Shown: positions 9,181 through 18,543 of the stretch, piece after piece
How positions within the stretch are numbered: the stretch's first letter is position 1
How the letters are laid out: each line of letters starts with the position of its first letter
Assembly (NCBI GenBank): GCA_030651575.1
Contig: JAUSFB010000032.1
Coordinates: 210,001-274,000 of the forward strand
Reading direction: 5' to 3'
Source of the DNA: Phaeospirillum sp.
GTDB taxonomy: Bacteria; Pseudomonadota; Alphaproteobacteria; Rhodospirillales; Magnetospirillaceae
DNA length: 64,000 nucleotides
Notes under the pieces: generated by a model
Told to the model about the DNA's origin: nothing
Databases searched by the model: none
What the model saw: only the letters and a program-made list of their open reading frames with translations
Translations under genes and position numbers: made by a program

Positions 9181-9500
9181 TGGCCCGGAACGATAGCCTC
9201 GACGCGGCCGAAAAGGTTCGTCTCATCCGTGCGCTGGCCTTCCAGATCCGGCGGAAACGTCCGGCGGCCGAAGCCTTTACCGAAGTGCTTGAACAGGAGT
9301 TTCGTGGCGGGCGGCATCGCATGTTCCGCCCCACCAGCGACGCGCTGGGCGAAAGCGGCTTCCTGGCGGCATTGAAGGTTCTGGGCCTGATCGGAGATGA
9401 AGCCGCCGTCATTTTGGACATCGTCATCGACGCCAACGATCACCGCCTGCTGGCGGGGGCATTGGAGAAACTGGCCGATCACACCGAACAGTCAGCCTGA
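9180..9500 (+). CDS. Small conserved-looking helical protein, unknown function
   Basis: A 106-residue soluble protein translationally coupled to rsuA (TGATG overlap; a GTG at 9177 is an alternative start). The sequence is predicted to be all helical: EKVRLIRALAFQIRRKRP, AAEAFTEVLEQEF, then LKVLGLIGDEAAVILDIVI. Its rhythm faintly recalls the cytoplasmic helical bundle of type II secretion F proteins, but there is no membrane segment and the resemblance may be accidental. Its 3' end overlaps the convergent TPR gene by 9 bases. Confidence 0.6.
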   Translation: MARNDSLDAAEKVRLIRALAFQIRRKRPAAEAFTEVLEQEFRGGRHRMFRPTSDALGESGFLAALKVLGLIGDEAAVILDIVIDANDHRLLAGALEKLADHTEQSA

Positions 9501-10922
9501 CGCGATGAAGACGCGCAGTTGCCCGATGACGCGGGCGATGACGGATTCCCAGTCCTGCCGCCGCTCCTGACGGAACAATCGGAGACTCGGATACCACGGG
9601 CTGTCATCGCGATGACGCAGCCAGCGCCAGTCGGGCGCGAAGGGCAGCAGCGCCCAGGCTGGCCGCCCCAGGGCCCCGGCCAAGTGAAGCACGGCGGTAT
9701 CGACCGCGATCAGCAGATCCATATGACCGAGGGCGGCCGCGGTCGCGGCGAAATCATCAAACCGTGACGACAGATCGGTCACCCCGGTTATTTGACCATT
9801 CGCCGCCGGCCCGACCTGGAACGAATAAAATTCCGCCCCGGTCAATTCCGTCATCGGCCGCAGCGATTCGACCGGCACTGAGCGGTTCCGGTCATCCTTA
9901 TGGGTCGGGCTGCCGGCCCAGACCAAACCGATCCGGGGACGAAGACGCGGCCCCAGGGTTGCACCCCAGGCCCGCGCCTCGTCGGCAATGGGGTGAAGAT
10001 AGGCAGTCGCCGCCGGAGTCTCCACCATCAGGCCCGGCAGACTCATCAGTGGGACCTGAAAATCGCAGTCAGGCAATGGCTGCCCCCGCGCCACGACCGT
10101 GATATCGGCCAAGGAGGAGCGGCAGAGCCGCTCCAACTGCGGCTGCACCTCAAAGATCACCTTGGCGTCCCGATGACTGAGAAGGGGCAAATAGCGGCAA
10201 AATTGGATGGTGTCGCCCAATCCCTGCTCGCTCCAGACCAGGATGGTTCGGCCGGTAAGGGCTTCGCCTTGCCAACGCGGCAGTTCGGAGTGACGCGCCA
10301 GAGCGATGCCAGCGGCAAAGCGCCATTCATGCTCGGCCCAACCCCGCTTGAAGTCGCCACTTTCCAGCAGTGCCTGGGCATGGTTGTAGCGAACCACCGG
10401 ATTGTCGGGGGCGCAGGCGATAGAGCGGGCATAGGCGGCCATGGCCTCGTCCAACCGTCCCAGGGATTTGAAAATGATGCCCAGATTGTTATAGGCTCCG
10501 GAATGATTCGGGGTCAGTGCGACGGTGCGACGATAGCCGGCGATGGCCTGCTCGAATTGGCCACCTTCCTGATACGCACAGGCCAGATTGTAATGGGACT
10601 CGGCATTGCCTGAATCGAGGGCCAGGGCCTGTTCCAGCGCAACGACCGCCTGATCGAGCCAACCGAGGGTCTTCAGGGCCGCCCCGAGATTGCCATGGGC
10701 GCCGACATAGTCGGGCTTGATCGCGACGGCCCGGCGAAAACAGCCGGCGGCCTCGGCCGGCTTGCCTTGCTGTTGCAGCGCGATCCCAAGGGCGTTATGG
10801 GCCTCGGCGCAGCCCGGGTCGGCCGCCAGTAACCGGCGATACTGAGCCTCGGCCTCGCGGACAAGGCCGCGACGGTGGTCGGCGATGGCGGCGGCAAGGG
10901 GGGAGTTCATCCCGGCATCCAT
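9492..10922 (-). CDS. TPR protein with glycosyltransferase-9-like C-terminal domain
   Basis: 476 residues. About residues 5-195 are tandem TPRs with the canonical spacing (AEAHNALGIALQQQGKPAEA, YVGAHGNLGAALKTLGWLDQA and similar). The C-terminal half has VWSEQGLGDTIQFCRYLPLL and IGLVWAGSPTHKDDRNRSVP. Its DLLIAVDTAVLHLAGALGRP is the ADP-heptose:LPS heptosyltransferase-like motif. Such TPR-GT fusions are common in Rhodospirillales and are thought to glycosylate surface proteins or polysaccharide; the acceptor here is unknown. An ATG at residue 5 (10910), preceded by GGATGCCGGG, is an equally good start. It is transcribed away from the YdcF-type gene and convergent with the rsuA operon. Confidence 0.75.
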   Translation of the reverse strand: MDAGMNSPLAAAIADHRRGLVREAEAQYRRLLAADPGCAEAHNALGIALQQQGKPAEAAGCFRRAVAIKPDYVGAHGNLGAALKTLGWLDQAVVALEQALALDSGNAESHYNLACAYQEGGQFEQAIAGYRRTVALTPNHSGAYNNLGIIFKSLGRLDEAMAAYARSIACAPDNPVVRYNHAQALLESGDFKRGWAEHEWRFAAGIALARHSELPRWQGEALTGRTILVWSEQGLGDTIQFCRYLPLLSHRDAKVIFEVQPQLERLCRSSLADITVVARGQPLPDCDFQVPLMSLPGLMVETPAATAYLHPIADEARAWGATLGPRLRPRIGLVWAGSPTHKDDRNRSVPVESLRPMTELTGAEFYSFQVGPAANGQITGVTDLSSRFDDFAATAAALGHMDLLIAVDTAVLHLAGALGRPAWALLPFAPDWRWLRHRDDSPWYPSLRLFRQERRQDWESVIARVIGQLRVFIASG

Positions 10923-11034
10923 GACGTGACAAGACCGCTTAAGGGCTTATCACAGAAAACATCCCGGTGACACGGCCCTCGCATGCTGGCATCAATCCGT
11001 GCTTCAAGAGCACCCGGCGATCAAGGGGCAATGT

Positions 11035-11058
11035 GGCGAGTCAATTCATTGGCTCGCC
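11035..11058 (+). promoter_or_regulatory. Hairpin in the leader of the YdcF-type gene
   Basis: GGCGAG and CTCGCC form a 6-bp stem around a 12-base loop, ending about 20 bases before the start codon and just ahead of the ribosome site. The role is unknown and it may be fortuitous. The rest of the 157-base divergent gap shows no other clear element. Confidence 0.25.
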
Positions 11059-11079
11059 GGTATGAGAGGCGGTGAGGGG

Positions 11080-11880
11080 ATGTTCATCCTGTCCAAGGTG
11101 GTCGGAGCCCTGACCGACCCCATCACGGTATTTTACCTGCTGATGGCGCTGGGTTGCCTGCTGCTTCACTCCTCGCGGCGGGCGACGCTTGGCCGCAGGA
11201 TATTGGTGGTCACCCTTGGCCTCGTTGCGGTGCCGGCCGTGCTGCCGCTTGAACGCTGGCTCATGGTCGCACTGGAAAATCGTTTTCCTCTCCCGGTGAC
11301 GCTGCCGGAGCATATCGATGGAATCATCGTTCTGGGGGGGGCCGCCAATCCGGTGGTCAGCGCAGCGCGCGGTCAAGTGGCGCTCAACAGCGCCGCCACC
11401 CGGCTGACCGCCCTGGTTCCCCTGGCCAACCGGCATTCCGAGGCGCGGCTGATCTTTACCGGCGGGTCCGGCTCCATGCTGGAACAAGACCTGAAGGAAG
11501 CCAAATATATCATTGATTTTTATAATCAAATAGGATTTGACGCCGGGCGCGTGATCTTCGAGGATCAGTCTCGGAACACGCGAGAGAACGCATTGTTCTC
11601 CAAGGATCTCATGGCGCCGAAGCCGGGAGAAACCTGGGTCCTGATCACCTCGGCCCTCCACATGGCGAGGGCGGTCGGATGTTTTCGGGCGGTCGGATGG
11701 CCCGTGATCGCCTATCCCACCGATTACCAGACCACCGGGCAGAGCGGTTGGAAACTGTCCGACCTGCGCTTTAGCCCAGGAGGTGGGCTGGCGGGGCTGC
11801 GCACCATTTTGCACGAGGCATTGGGATTGATCGGCTATCGCCTACAGGGATGGACCGACACCCTGTTGCCGATGCCGTGA
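11080..11880 (+). CDS. YdcF/SanA/ElyC-family (DUF218) membrane protein
   Basis: 266 residues with two N-terminal membrane helices (ITVFYLLMALGCLLLH and RRILVVTLGLVAVPAVLPL) and a DUF218 domain. The family motifs are GIIVLGGA, LIFTGGSGS, the acidic EDQSRNTRENA and VLITSALHMARAVGCFRAVGW. In E. coli, relatives act in envelope maintenance (ElyC in the peptidoglycan/undecaprenyl-phosphate context; SanA in barrier function). The ATG at 11080 is chosen because GAGGCGGTGAGGGG precedes it and the membrane helix then starts at once. A longer frame from 10999 adds an unlikely tail. The downstream cell-wall genes fit an envelope role. Confidence 0.8.
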   Translation: MFILSKVVGALTDPITVFYLLMALGCLLLHSSRRATLGRRILVVTLGLVAVPAVLPLERWLMVALENRFPLPVTLPEHIDGIIVLGGAANPVVSAARGQVALNSAATRLTALVPLANRHSEARLIFTGGSGSMLEQDLKEAKYIIDFYNQIGFDAGRVIFEDQSRNTRENALFSKDLMAPKPGETWVLITSALHMARAVGCFRAVGWPVIAYPTDYQTTGQSGWKLSDLRFSPGGGLAGLRTILHEALGLIGYRLQGWTDTLLPMP

Positions 11881-11953
11881 GGCAGCCATTGCGGCCGGGG
11901 CGGCGAATGTGGCACAACTACCACCAGGGAATACAAGATTTGGGGTGTAGAAC

Positions 11954-13000
11954 ATGGTCTGGGCGACAAAATCTTGGCTGATGGCCAGACTCGCCATGGC
12001 CCCTTTGGTCGTGGCCTCCTTGGCGGTGACCGGCTGCGCCGCCTCCGCCGAGGAACAGCCGCCCGTGCCCGCCGTATCCGTCGCCACATTGCCGTCCAAT
12101 GACGGCTTCACCGCCTTTCTCGCCACGGTGCGGGCCGAGGCGCTGGAAAAGGGCATCCGGCCGGAAACCTTGGACACCGCCCTGGTGGGCGTTCAGCACA
12201 TCGACCGCGTTATCGAGCTGGACCGCAAGCAACCCGAATTCACCCTCGGCTTCAACGAATATCTCGACCGCATCGTCACGCCGGGCCGGGTCGAGGAGGG
12301 GCGGCGCAAGCTGGCGGAAAACCGCGCCGTGCTGACCGAGATCGAGAAGCGTTACGGCGTCCAGCCGCGCTTTGTGGTGGCGCTGTGGGGGATTGAAACC
12401 GGCTTTGGCAAGAATACCGGCGGCATGTCGGTCGTGTCGTCCCTGGCGACGCTGGCCTATGACGGTCGCCGCTCCAAATACTTCCGCACCGAACTGATGA
12501 ATGCCCTGACCATCTTGGACCAAGGCCATATCGCGGCGCCGGCTATGATCGGCTCGTGGGCCGGAGCCATGGGGCAATGCCAGTTCATGCCGTCCACCTT
12601 CCTGAAATTCGCGGTGGACTGGGACGGCGACGGCAAGCGCAATATCTGGAACAACCGTTCCGACGCCCTGGCCTCTGCCGCCAATTACCTGTCCTCCGAG
12701 GGCTGGGCCGGTGACCAGACCTGGGGACGCCCGGTAACGCTGCCCAAGGGATTCGACTCCAAGTTGCTCGGCCTGGAGACTCGCAAGACCATGCGGGAGT
12801 GGAGCGCGCTCGGCCTCAAGGGCGCCGACGGAAAACCGCTGCCCAGCCGCGATATTCAGGCTTCGGTCGTATTCGCCGTGGTGGGGAAGGGGCCGGCCTT
12901 CCTGGTCTATGATAACTTTCGCACCATCATGAAGTGGAACCGCTCGACCTTTTTCGCTTTGGCGGCAGGTCACCTTGCGGACCGTATCGGTGGTAAGTAA
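11954..13000 (+). CDS. Lytic murein transglycosylase, MltB family
   Basis: Cleaves the MurNAc-GlcNAc bond of peptidoglycan, leaving 1,6-anhydro-MurNAc. The 348-residue protein begins with a signal peptide ending in a lipobox (AVTGC, cysteine 28), so it is probably an outer-membrane lipoprotein. The catalytic glutamate lies in ALWGIETGFGKNTGG near residue 146. GQCQFMPSTFLKFAVDWDGDGKRNIW is the MltB-typical downstream block. It has no visible peptidoglycan-binding (PGB_1) domain at the C-terminus, unlike some alphaproteobacterial relatives. It opens a run of cell-wall genes with rlpA and the carboxypeptidase. Confidence 0.88.
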   Translation: MVWATKSWLMARLAMAPLVVASLAVTGCAASAEEQPPVPAVSVATLPSNDGFTAFLATVRAEALEKGIRPETLDTALVGVQHIDRVIELDRKQPEFTLGFNEYLDRIVTPGRVEEGRRKLAENRAVLTEIEKRYGVQPRFVVALWGIETGFGKNTGGMSVVSSLATLAYDGRRSKYFRTELMNALTILDQGHIAAPAMIGSWAGAMGQCQFMPSTFLKFAVDWDGDGKRNIWNNRSDALASAANYLSSEGWAGDQTWGRPVTLPKGFDSKLLGLETRKTMREWSALGLKGADGKPLPSRDIQASVVFAVVGKGPAFLVYDNFRTIMKWNRSTFFALAAGHLADRIGGK

Positions 13001-13042
13001 ACTGCACATCTGGTAGGTTGAGCCAATGGAGGCGACTAGATA

Positions 13043-14023
13043 ATGCGCAAGGTATCACGGGGCTCACGCGTGGCCGTGTTGCTGCTGTCCGGCGCGCTGC
13101 TGTCCGGATGCTCCGAGATCAATCTGCTTCTCCATGGCGCCAAATCGGTGGTGAGTGGAGAGTCGCCGCCGCCTTCCGCCTCGGCAGCGTCCAATTACAA
13201 GGTTGGCAAGCCGTATCAGGTAGCCGGCATCTGGTATTATCCCCAAGAAGACTTCAGCTATGACGAAACCGGCATCGCGTCGTGGTACGGCCCCAATTTC
13301 CACGCCAAACTGACCGCCAATGGCGAGGTGTTCGACCAGAACACCGTCACCGCCGCGCACAAGACCTTGCAGATGCCCAGCATCGCCCGGATCACCAATC
13401 TGGAAAATGGCCGCTCCATCATCGTGCGGATCAATGATCGCGGGCCGTTCGTCAACGGACGCATCTTGGACCTGTCGCGCCGCTCCGCCCAATTGCTGGG
13501 AATGGAGAGGCAGGGTACCGCCAAGGTGCGGGTCCAAGTCCTGAGCGAGGAAAGCCGGGCACTGGCCGGCAAGCTTAAGCCCGACGCCGCTGGCAACGAG
13601 CCCAAGGTTGCCCAGGCGGCTCCGCGCGGTTCCGTGGTCGCCGAGACCCTGCCGCCGCCCCCCGGCGCCACGTCCAAGGTGTCCTCGCCGGAACTGGTGT
13701 CGTCCGGTCCCGCCAGGGCGCAGCGCGGCATGACGGTCGAGACGGTCGAGCGGGAATTGGCGACCCAGGAGGTCAGGTCCGTTCCGGTGCGGACCACCAA
13801 CATCTACGTCCAGGCCGGCGCGTTCTCGCGCCATGACAACGCCAATCGATTGGCGGCCCGCCTGACTTCGGTGGGGAAAGCCCAAATTCAACAGGCCAGC
13901 ATTCAGGGCAAGCCGGTATTCCGGGTCCGCCTGGGACCGCTGGCTAATGTGGAGGATGCCGACCGCATCCTCGACGCCGTCGTCGCCACCGGCCAGCAGG
14001 ACGCCCGTGTGGTGGTCGACTGA
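13043..14023 (+). CDS. rlpA: RlpA-family septal lytic transglycosylase with SPOR domain
   Basis: Lipoprotein acting on denuded glycan strands at the division septum, by homology to RlpA. A signal peptide with lipobox LLSGC (Cys23) is followed by a double-psi beta-barrel domain at about residues 74-165 (GIASWYGPNFHAKLTANGEV, then NDRGPFVNGRILDLSRRSAQ), a proline-rich linker, and a C-terminal SPOR domain from about 251 (NIYVQAGAFSRHDNANRLA). The SPOR domain binds septal peptidoglycan. The gene lies between the MltB-like transglycosylase and a D,D-carboxypeptidase, in the same direction, so the three probably act together in wall remodelling. Confidence 0.92.
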   Translation: MRKVSRGSRVAVLLLSGALLSGCSEINLLLHGAKSVVSGESPPPSASAASNYKVGKPYQVAGIWYYPQEDFSYDETGIASWYGPNFHAKLTANGEVFDQNTVTAAHKTLQMPSIARITNLENGRSIIVRINDRGPFVNGRILDLSRRSAQLLGMERQGTAKVRVQVLSEESRALAGKLKPDAAGNEPKVAQAAPRGSVVAETLPPPPGATSKVSSPELVSSGPARAQRGMTVETVERELATQEVRSVPVRTTNIYVQAGAFSRHDNANRLAARLTSVGKAQIQQASIQGKPVFRVRLGPLANVEDADRILDAVVATGQQDARVVVD

Positions 14024-14059
14024 CACCCCCATTCCAATTTGAGTAGGTCGAAACCGTCG

Positions 14060-15226
14060 ATGATGTCCCAGCTTTTCCACCGCCCCGTGATCGCCGCAGT
14101 GATCCTCGCCAGTCTCGGCCTGTCCCAGCCGGCGGGGGCGCAGTCGATCGAGACCGCCGCCAAGCAAGCCATTATCACCGACTTCGCCAGCGGCGCCGTC
14201 CTGTTGGAAAAAAATGCGGACGAGATGATGGTGCCGTCCTCCATGAGCAAGCTGATGACCGTCTATATGGTCTTCGACAAGCTCAAAAGCGGCGCCTGGA
14301 AGCCGACCGACCTTCTACCGGTAAGCGAAGCCGCCTGGAAGCGACACTACAAGTCGGAAGGTTCGTTGATGTTCCTGCCGGTGAACTCCATGGCCAGCGT
14401 CGACGACTTGCTGAAGGGGGTGGTCATCCAGTCGGGTAACGACGCCTGTTCCGTGCTGGCCGAGGCCTATTCCGGCAGCGAGGAGGCCTTCGCCGAGGAG
14501 GAAACCCGCCGGTCACGTCAGCTCGGCCTGACCAAAAGCGTGTTCAAGAACGCCAGTGGCTGGCCCGAACCCGACCATCTGATGACGGCACGCGATCTGG
14601 CCATCTTGTCGCGGCGTCTGATCGCCGACTTCCCGGAATATTACAAGCTGTTCAGCCAGATGGAGTTCGTCTTCAACGGCATCAAACAGGGCAACCGCAA
14701 TCCGCTGCTCTACAACACGCCGGGAGCCGATGGCCTCAAGACCGGTCACACCGCGGCGGCCGGCTATGGCCTCGCCGCCTCGATCAAACGCGGCAACCGG
14801 CGCATCGTCATGGTGCTGAACGGCATGTCCAGCATGAAGGAACGTGCGGGGGAAGCCCAACGTCTGGCCGAATGGGCTTTCCGCGAATGGGAAACCTATC
14901 CGCTGTTCAAGGCCGGCGACGTGGTCGTGCCCGATGCCGAGGTCTGGTTGGGTGAAGCCGAAACCGTGCCGCTGGCCGCCAAGGGCAATCTGGAAGTGAC
15001 CCTGCCGCGCCGGGTCCGGCCGGAGATGAAGGTGACCACCGTCTTTACCGGTCCGCTGCCGGCCCCGATCAAGGCCGGAACCGAACTGGGCAAGATCATC
15101 GTCACCGCGCCCGGCATGATCACCGTTGAATTGCCGCTGGTCGCCACCGCCGATGTTCAGCGACTGGGCTTCAGCGGACGCATCTCGGCGGCGATCCGGC
15201 GCACGATCTGGGGAGCGAAGAAGTAG
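14060..15226 (+). CDS. D-alanyl-D-alanine carboxypeptidase (PBP5/6 type)
   Basis: Serine peptidase trimming the terminal D-Ala of peptidoglycan stem peptides. After a signal peptide ending in QPAGAQS come the three active-site motifs: SMSK (about residue 61), SGN in VIQSGNDACS, and KTG in DGLKTGHTAAAGYG (about residue 226). A C-terminal PBP5_C beta domain follows and the tail contains SAAIRRTIWG, a likely membrane anchor helix. Two adjacent ATGs (14060 and 14063) are possible starts. The ribosome site GAGTAGG is 12 bases upstream, and a TTG at 14039 would include it, so an ATG is preferred. tmk begins 3 bases after the stop. Confidence 0.92.
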   Translation: MMSQLFHRPVIAAVILASLGLSQPAGAQSIETAAKQAIITDFASGAVLLEKNADEMMVPSSMSKLMTVYMVFDKLKSGAWKPTDLLPVSEAAWKRHYKSEGSLMFLPVNSMASVDDLLKGVVIQSGNDACSVLAEAYSGSEEAFAEEETRRSRQLGLTKSVFKNASGWPEPDHLMTARDLAILSRRLIADFPEYYKLFSQMEFVFNGIKQGNRNPLLYNTPGADGLKTGHTAAAGYGLAASIKRGNRRIVMVLNGMSSMKERAGEAQRLAEWAFREWETYPLFKAGDVVVPDAEVWLGEAETVPLAAKGNLEVTLPRRVRPEMKVTTVFTGPLPAPIKAGTELGKIIVTAPGMITVELPLVATADVQRLGFSGRISAAIRRTIWGAKK

Positions 15227-15229
15227 GCC

Positions 15230-15877
15230 ATGACGACTATTCCGCCAGCGAGGGGACGCTTCATTACCTTCGAGGGCGGCGAGGGCGCCGGCAAGTCGAC
15301 GCAACTGCGTTTGTTGGCCGATGGTCTTCGTGAAGAAGGGCTGATGGTGATCACCACCCGCGAGCCGGGGGGATCGCCGGGGGCGGAGGCCATTCGGACC
15401 CTGCTGGTCTCGGGCGAGGTGGAACGTTGGGATGGCGTCACCGAGGCGCTGCTGCACTTCGCCGCCCGCCGCGACCATCTGATCAAAACGGTATGGCCGG
15501 CGCTGGAACGCGGCGCCTGGGTGATCTGCGACCGTTTCGCCGATTCGACCGTGGCCTATCAGGGATTCGGCCATGGCCTTGATCCCGAGGTGATCGCCAC
15601 CTTGTACCGGGTCTCCGTCGGTCATTTCAGTCCCGATCTGACCCTGGTGCTGGATCTTCCGGTGGAAAAGGGGTTGGAACGCGCCGGGAATCGTGGCGGG
15701 GCCGAGGATCGCTACGAGCGCATGGGGCTGGGCTTTCACCAGCGTCTGCGACAGGGATTCCTGGGAATCGCCGCCAGCAACCCCATACGCTGCGCTGTGA
15801 TCGACGCCACCCGGTCGCCCGATCAGGTTTACCGCGACGTGATGGAAACGGTCCGGGCCAGGCTCCCCGTTTCATGA
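15230..15877 (+). CDS. tmk: Thymidylate kinase
   Basis: Phosphorylates dTMP to dTDP. Residues 15-24 form the P-loop EGGEGAGKST. The DR(F) motif VICDRFADSTVAYQG and the TREPGG motif are present, and the LID region reads NRGGAEDRYERMG. Length 215 is standard. Its last four bases (ATGA) overlap holB, the usual tmk-holB arrangement. Confidence 0.96.
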   Translation: MTTIPPARGRFITFEGGEGAGKSTQLRLLADGLREEGLMVITTREPGGSPGAEAIRTLLVSGEVERWDGVTEALLHFAARRDHLIKTVWPALERGAWVICDRFADSTVAYQGFGHGLDPEVIATLYRVSVGHFSPDLTLVLDLPVEKGLERAGNRGGAEDRYERMGLGFHQRLRQGFLGIAASNPIRCAVIDATRSPDQVYRDVMETVRARLPVS

Positions 15878-16956
15878 GCGACATCCCCCATCCCCGCGAT
15901 AATCCCGAACTGTTCGGTCATGACGCGGCGGAGGCGGCGCTGCTGGAGGGCTGGAACTCCAAGCGGCTGGCCCATGCCTGGTTGCTCTGTGGCCCCAAGG
16001 GAATCGGTAAGGCGACCCTGGCCTATCGTTTTGCCCGTTTCGTGCTGGCGGGAGGCGGCGAAGGGGGCGGCCTGTTCGGTGGCTCTCCCGAAAGTCTGAA
16101 CATCCGTCCCGATCATCCGGTGTTCCGCCGGGTCTCCTCCCAGGGCCATGCCGACCTCCAAGCCGTGGAGCGGGGCTGGTCCGACGACAAGAAGACCAAG
16201 CTGAAGAATGAGATCGTGGTCGAGGATGTCCGCGGCATCGGCGGCTTCATGTCACTGACCCCGGCGGAAGGGGGATGGCGGGTCGTCATCATCGATTCCG
16301 CCGACGAGATGAACCGAAATGCCGCCAATGCCGTTCTTAAAATACTTGAAGAACCTCCACGCAATGCATTGATGTTGCTTGTTTCTCACTCTCCAGGTCA
16401 ATTGCTTCCCACCATCCGCTCGCGTTGCCGCCGGCTGATGCTGCAACCCTTGCCGGAACCGACCGTCGCTGAATTGCTGGGCCATCACCATCCCGAACTG
16501 GGGGCCGCCGATATCTCCGCCCTGGCCAAGCTGGGGGAGGGCTCCATCGGCAAGGCGTTGGCCTTGGCCGACGAAGGGGGGCTCGACCTTTATCGCGACG
16601 TGCTCAATCTCCTGAACGGACTTCCCCGGCTCGATATCCCGGCGCTGCATGCTTTTGGCGACCGGGTGGCGCGTCCGGAAAATGACGGCGCGTTCCGCAC
16701 TGTCACCGAATTGCTGGTGTGGTGGCTGGCCCGGCTGGTTCGGGCCGGCGGCCGCCAGGGCAGGGGGATGACCGAGGTGGTGCCGGGGGAGGCCGCCCTG
16801 ATCGGTCGGCTTCTCGCGGCGGCCAGCCTTGAACATTGGCTGGAGGTGTGGGAAAAGATCACCACCCTGTTCGCCCGTACGGAAGCTGTCCATCTCGACC
16901 GCAAACAGGCGGTTCTTGGCGCTTTCCTGTCCGTGGAGCGGCTGGCCCGTCGCTGA
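15874..16956 (+). CDS. holB: DNA polymerase III delta' subunit
   Basis: Clamp-loader subunit. 360 residues with an AAA+ fold. The P-loop-like GPKGIGKAT (40-48) has alanine where ATP-binding relatives carry serine or threonine directly after the lysine, in line with delta' not hydrolysing ATP. The SRC motif is present in TIRSRCRRLML. Sequence NAANAVLKILEEPPRNALMLLVSH is characteristic. No zinc-binding cysteine cluster is visible. It overlaps tmk by ATGA and precedes metG by 35 bases. Confidence 0.93.
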   Translation: MSDIPHPRDNPELFGHDAAEAALLEGWNSKRLAHAWLLCGPKGIGKATLAYRFARFVLAGGGEGGGLFGGSPESLNIRPDHPVFRRVSSQGHADLQAVERGWSDDKKTKLKNEIVVEDVRGIGGFMSLTPAEGGWRVVIIDSADEMNRNAANAVLKILEEPPRNALMLLVSHSPGQLLPTIRSRCRRLMLQPLPEPTVAELLGHHHPELGAADISALAKLGEGSIGKALALADEGGLDLYRDVLNLLNGLPRLDIPALHAFGDRVARPENDGAFRTVTELLVWWLARLVRAGGRQGRGMTEVVPGEAALIGRLLAAASLEHWLEVWEKITTLFARTEAVHLDRKQAVLGAFLSVERLARR

Positions 16957-16991
16957 ACAAGCGTTTAAGAAAATCAACAAGGAGCACGCCG

Positions 16992-18542
16992 ATGAGCGGG
17001 GCCGCAACCTTCTACGTCACCACGCCGATCTACTACGTCAACGACAAGCCGCATATCGGCCACGCCTACACCACGCTGGCCTGCGACGTGCTGGCGCGGT
17101 TCAAGCGGCTGGACGGCTTTGACGTCAAATTCCTGACCGGCACCGACGAGCACGGCCAGAAGGTCGAAAAATCGGCTGAAACCGCCGGCATGGCGCCGCT
17201 GGCGCTGGCCGACATGAATTCAGCCAATTTCCGCGAGTTGGCCCGGATTCTGGGCTGCTCCAACGATGATTTCATCCGCACCACCGAGCCGCGCCACCTG
17301 GCCGCCTGTCAGGCGCTGTGGAAGGCCCTGGTCGATAAGGGTGAAATCTATCTCGGCGCCTACGAGGGCTGGTATTCGGTCCGCGACGAGGCGTTTTATG
17401 CCGAGGATGAATTGATCGCCGGCCCCGGCGGCGGCAAACAGGCTCCCACCGGCGCTCCGGTGGAATGGGTCAAGGAGCCCAGCTACTTCTTCCGCCTGTC
17501 GGCATGGCAGGACCGCCTGCTGAAATGGTACGACGACAACCCCGATTGCGTCGCCCCGGCGTCGCGCCGGAACGAGGTCATCAGCTTCGTCAAGGGCGGC
17601 CTGCAAGATCTGTCGGTGTCGCGCACCAGCTTCAAGTGGGGCATTCCTGTGCCCGGCGACGAAGCCCACATCATGTATGTCTGGCTGGACGCGCTGACCA
17701 ATTACATCACCGCCATTGGCTATCCCGACGCCACCGGAGATTTCGCCCGCTATTGGCCCAATTCGCTGCACATGGTGGGCAAGGACATCGTCCGCTTTCA
17801 CGCCGTGTTCTGGCCGGCCTTCCTGATGGCCGCCGACCTGCCGCCGCCCAAGCGGGTATTCGCCCATGGCTGGTGGACCAATGAGGGCCAGAAAATCTCG
17901 AAATCGGTCGGCAACGTCATCGATCCACTCTCCCTGATCGAGACCTACGGCCTTGATCAGGTGCGCTATTTCCTGCTGCGGGAAGTCCCTTTCGGTAATG
18001 ACGGCGATTTCAGCCATCGCGCCATGATGGGCCGGATGAACAGCGAGTTGGCCAACGATTACGGCAATCTGGTCCAGCGGGTGCTGTCCATGGTTGGCAA
18101 GAACTGCGGCGGGCAGGTGCCGGAACACGGGCTGGCCACCGACGAGGACCGCGACATGCTGGATGCCGCCCATGGCCTTTTGGACAAGCTCCGGGTCGCC
18201 ATGGACCGCCAGCTTTATCACGAGGCGCTGGAAGCCATCTGGGTGGTGATCCGCGCCGCCAACGGCTATGTGGACCGGCAGGGACCGTGGACGCTGAAGA
18301 AGACCGACCCGCCCCGCATGGGCACCGTATTGTGGACGCTGGCCGAAACCATCCGGTCGCTGGCCTTGGCGACCCAGCCCTTCATGCCCATCTCATCCAA
18401 TAAGATCCTGGATCAGTTGGCGATCCCCGCGTCCGAGCGCGATTTCGAATGGTTCGGAGCCGATCACGGCCTTAAGCCCGGTACGGCCCTGCCGACGCCC
18501 CAGGGCGTGTTTCCTCGGTTCGTGGAAGAGGTCGCAGGCTGA
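16992..18542 (+). CDS. metG: Methionyl-tRNA synthetase
   Basis: Charges initiator and elongator tRNA-Met. The 516-residue enzyme has the class I HIGH motif as PHIGH (20-24) and the KMSKS loop as KISKS (about 300-304). The connective region reads GWYSVRDEAFYAEDEL without zinc-knuckle cysteines, so it belongs to the zinc-free, single-domain type. No C-terminal EMAP-II-like tRNA-binding domain is present. The start is set at 16992 because AAGGAG lies 8 bases upstream; a longer in-frame extension runs back into holB and is not family-like. Confidence 0.95.
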   Translation: MSGAATFYVTTPIYYVNDKPHIGHAYTTLACDVLARFKRLDGFDVKFLTGTDEHGQKVEKSAETAGMAPLALADMNSANFRELARILGCSNDDFIRTTEPRHLAACQALWKALVDKGEIYLGAYEGWYSVRDEAFYAEDELIAGPGGGKQAPTGAPVEWVKEPSYFFRLSAWQDRLLKWYDDNPDCVAPASRRNEVISFVKGGLQDLSVSRTSFKWGIPVPGDEAHIMYVWLDALTNYITAIGYPDATGDFARYWPNSLHMVGKDIVRFHAVFWPAFLMAADLPPPKRVFAHGWWTNEGQKISKSVGNVIDPLSLIETYGLDQVRYFLLREVPFGNDGDFSHRAMMGRMNSELANDYGNLVQRVLSMVGKNCGGQVPEHGLATDEDRDMLDAAHGLLDKLRVAMDRQLYHEALEAIWVVIRAANGYVDRQGPWTLKKTDPPRMGTVLWTLAETIRSLALATQPFMPISSNKILDQLAIPASERDFEWFGADHGLKPGTALPTPQGVFPRFVEEVAG

Positions 18543-18543
18543 C

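Noticed and set aside
15990-16020. Non-canonical P-loop in holB
   Set aside because: Delta' subunits normally do not hydrolyse ATP, so the altered loop is expected.
17889-17905. KISKS instead of KMSKS in metG
   Set aside because: A common natural variant among methionyl-tRNA synthetases.
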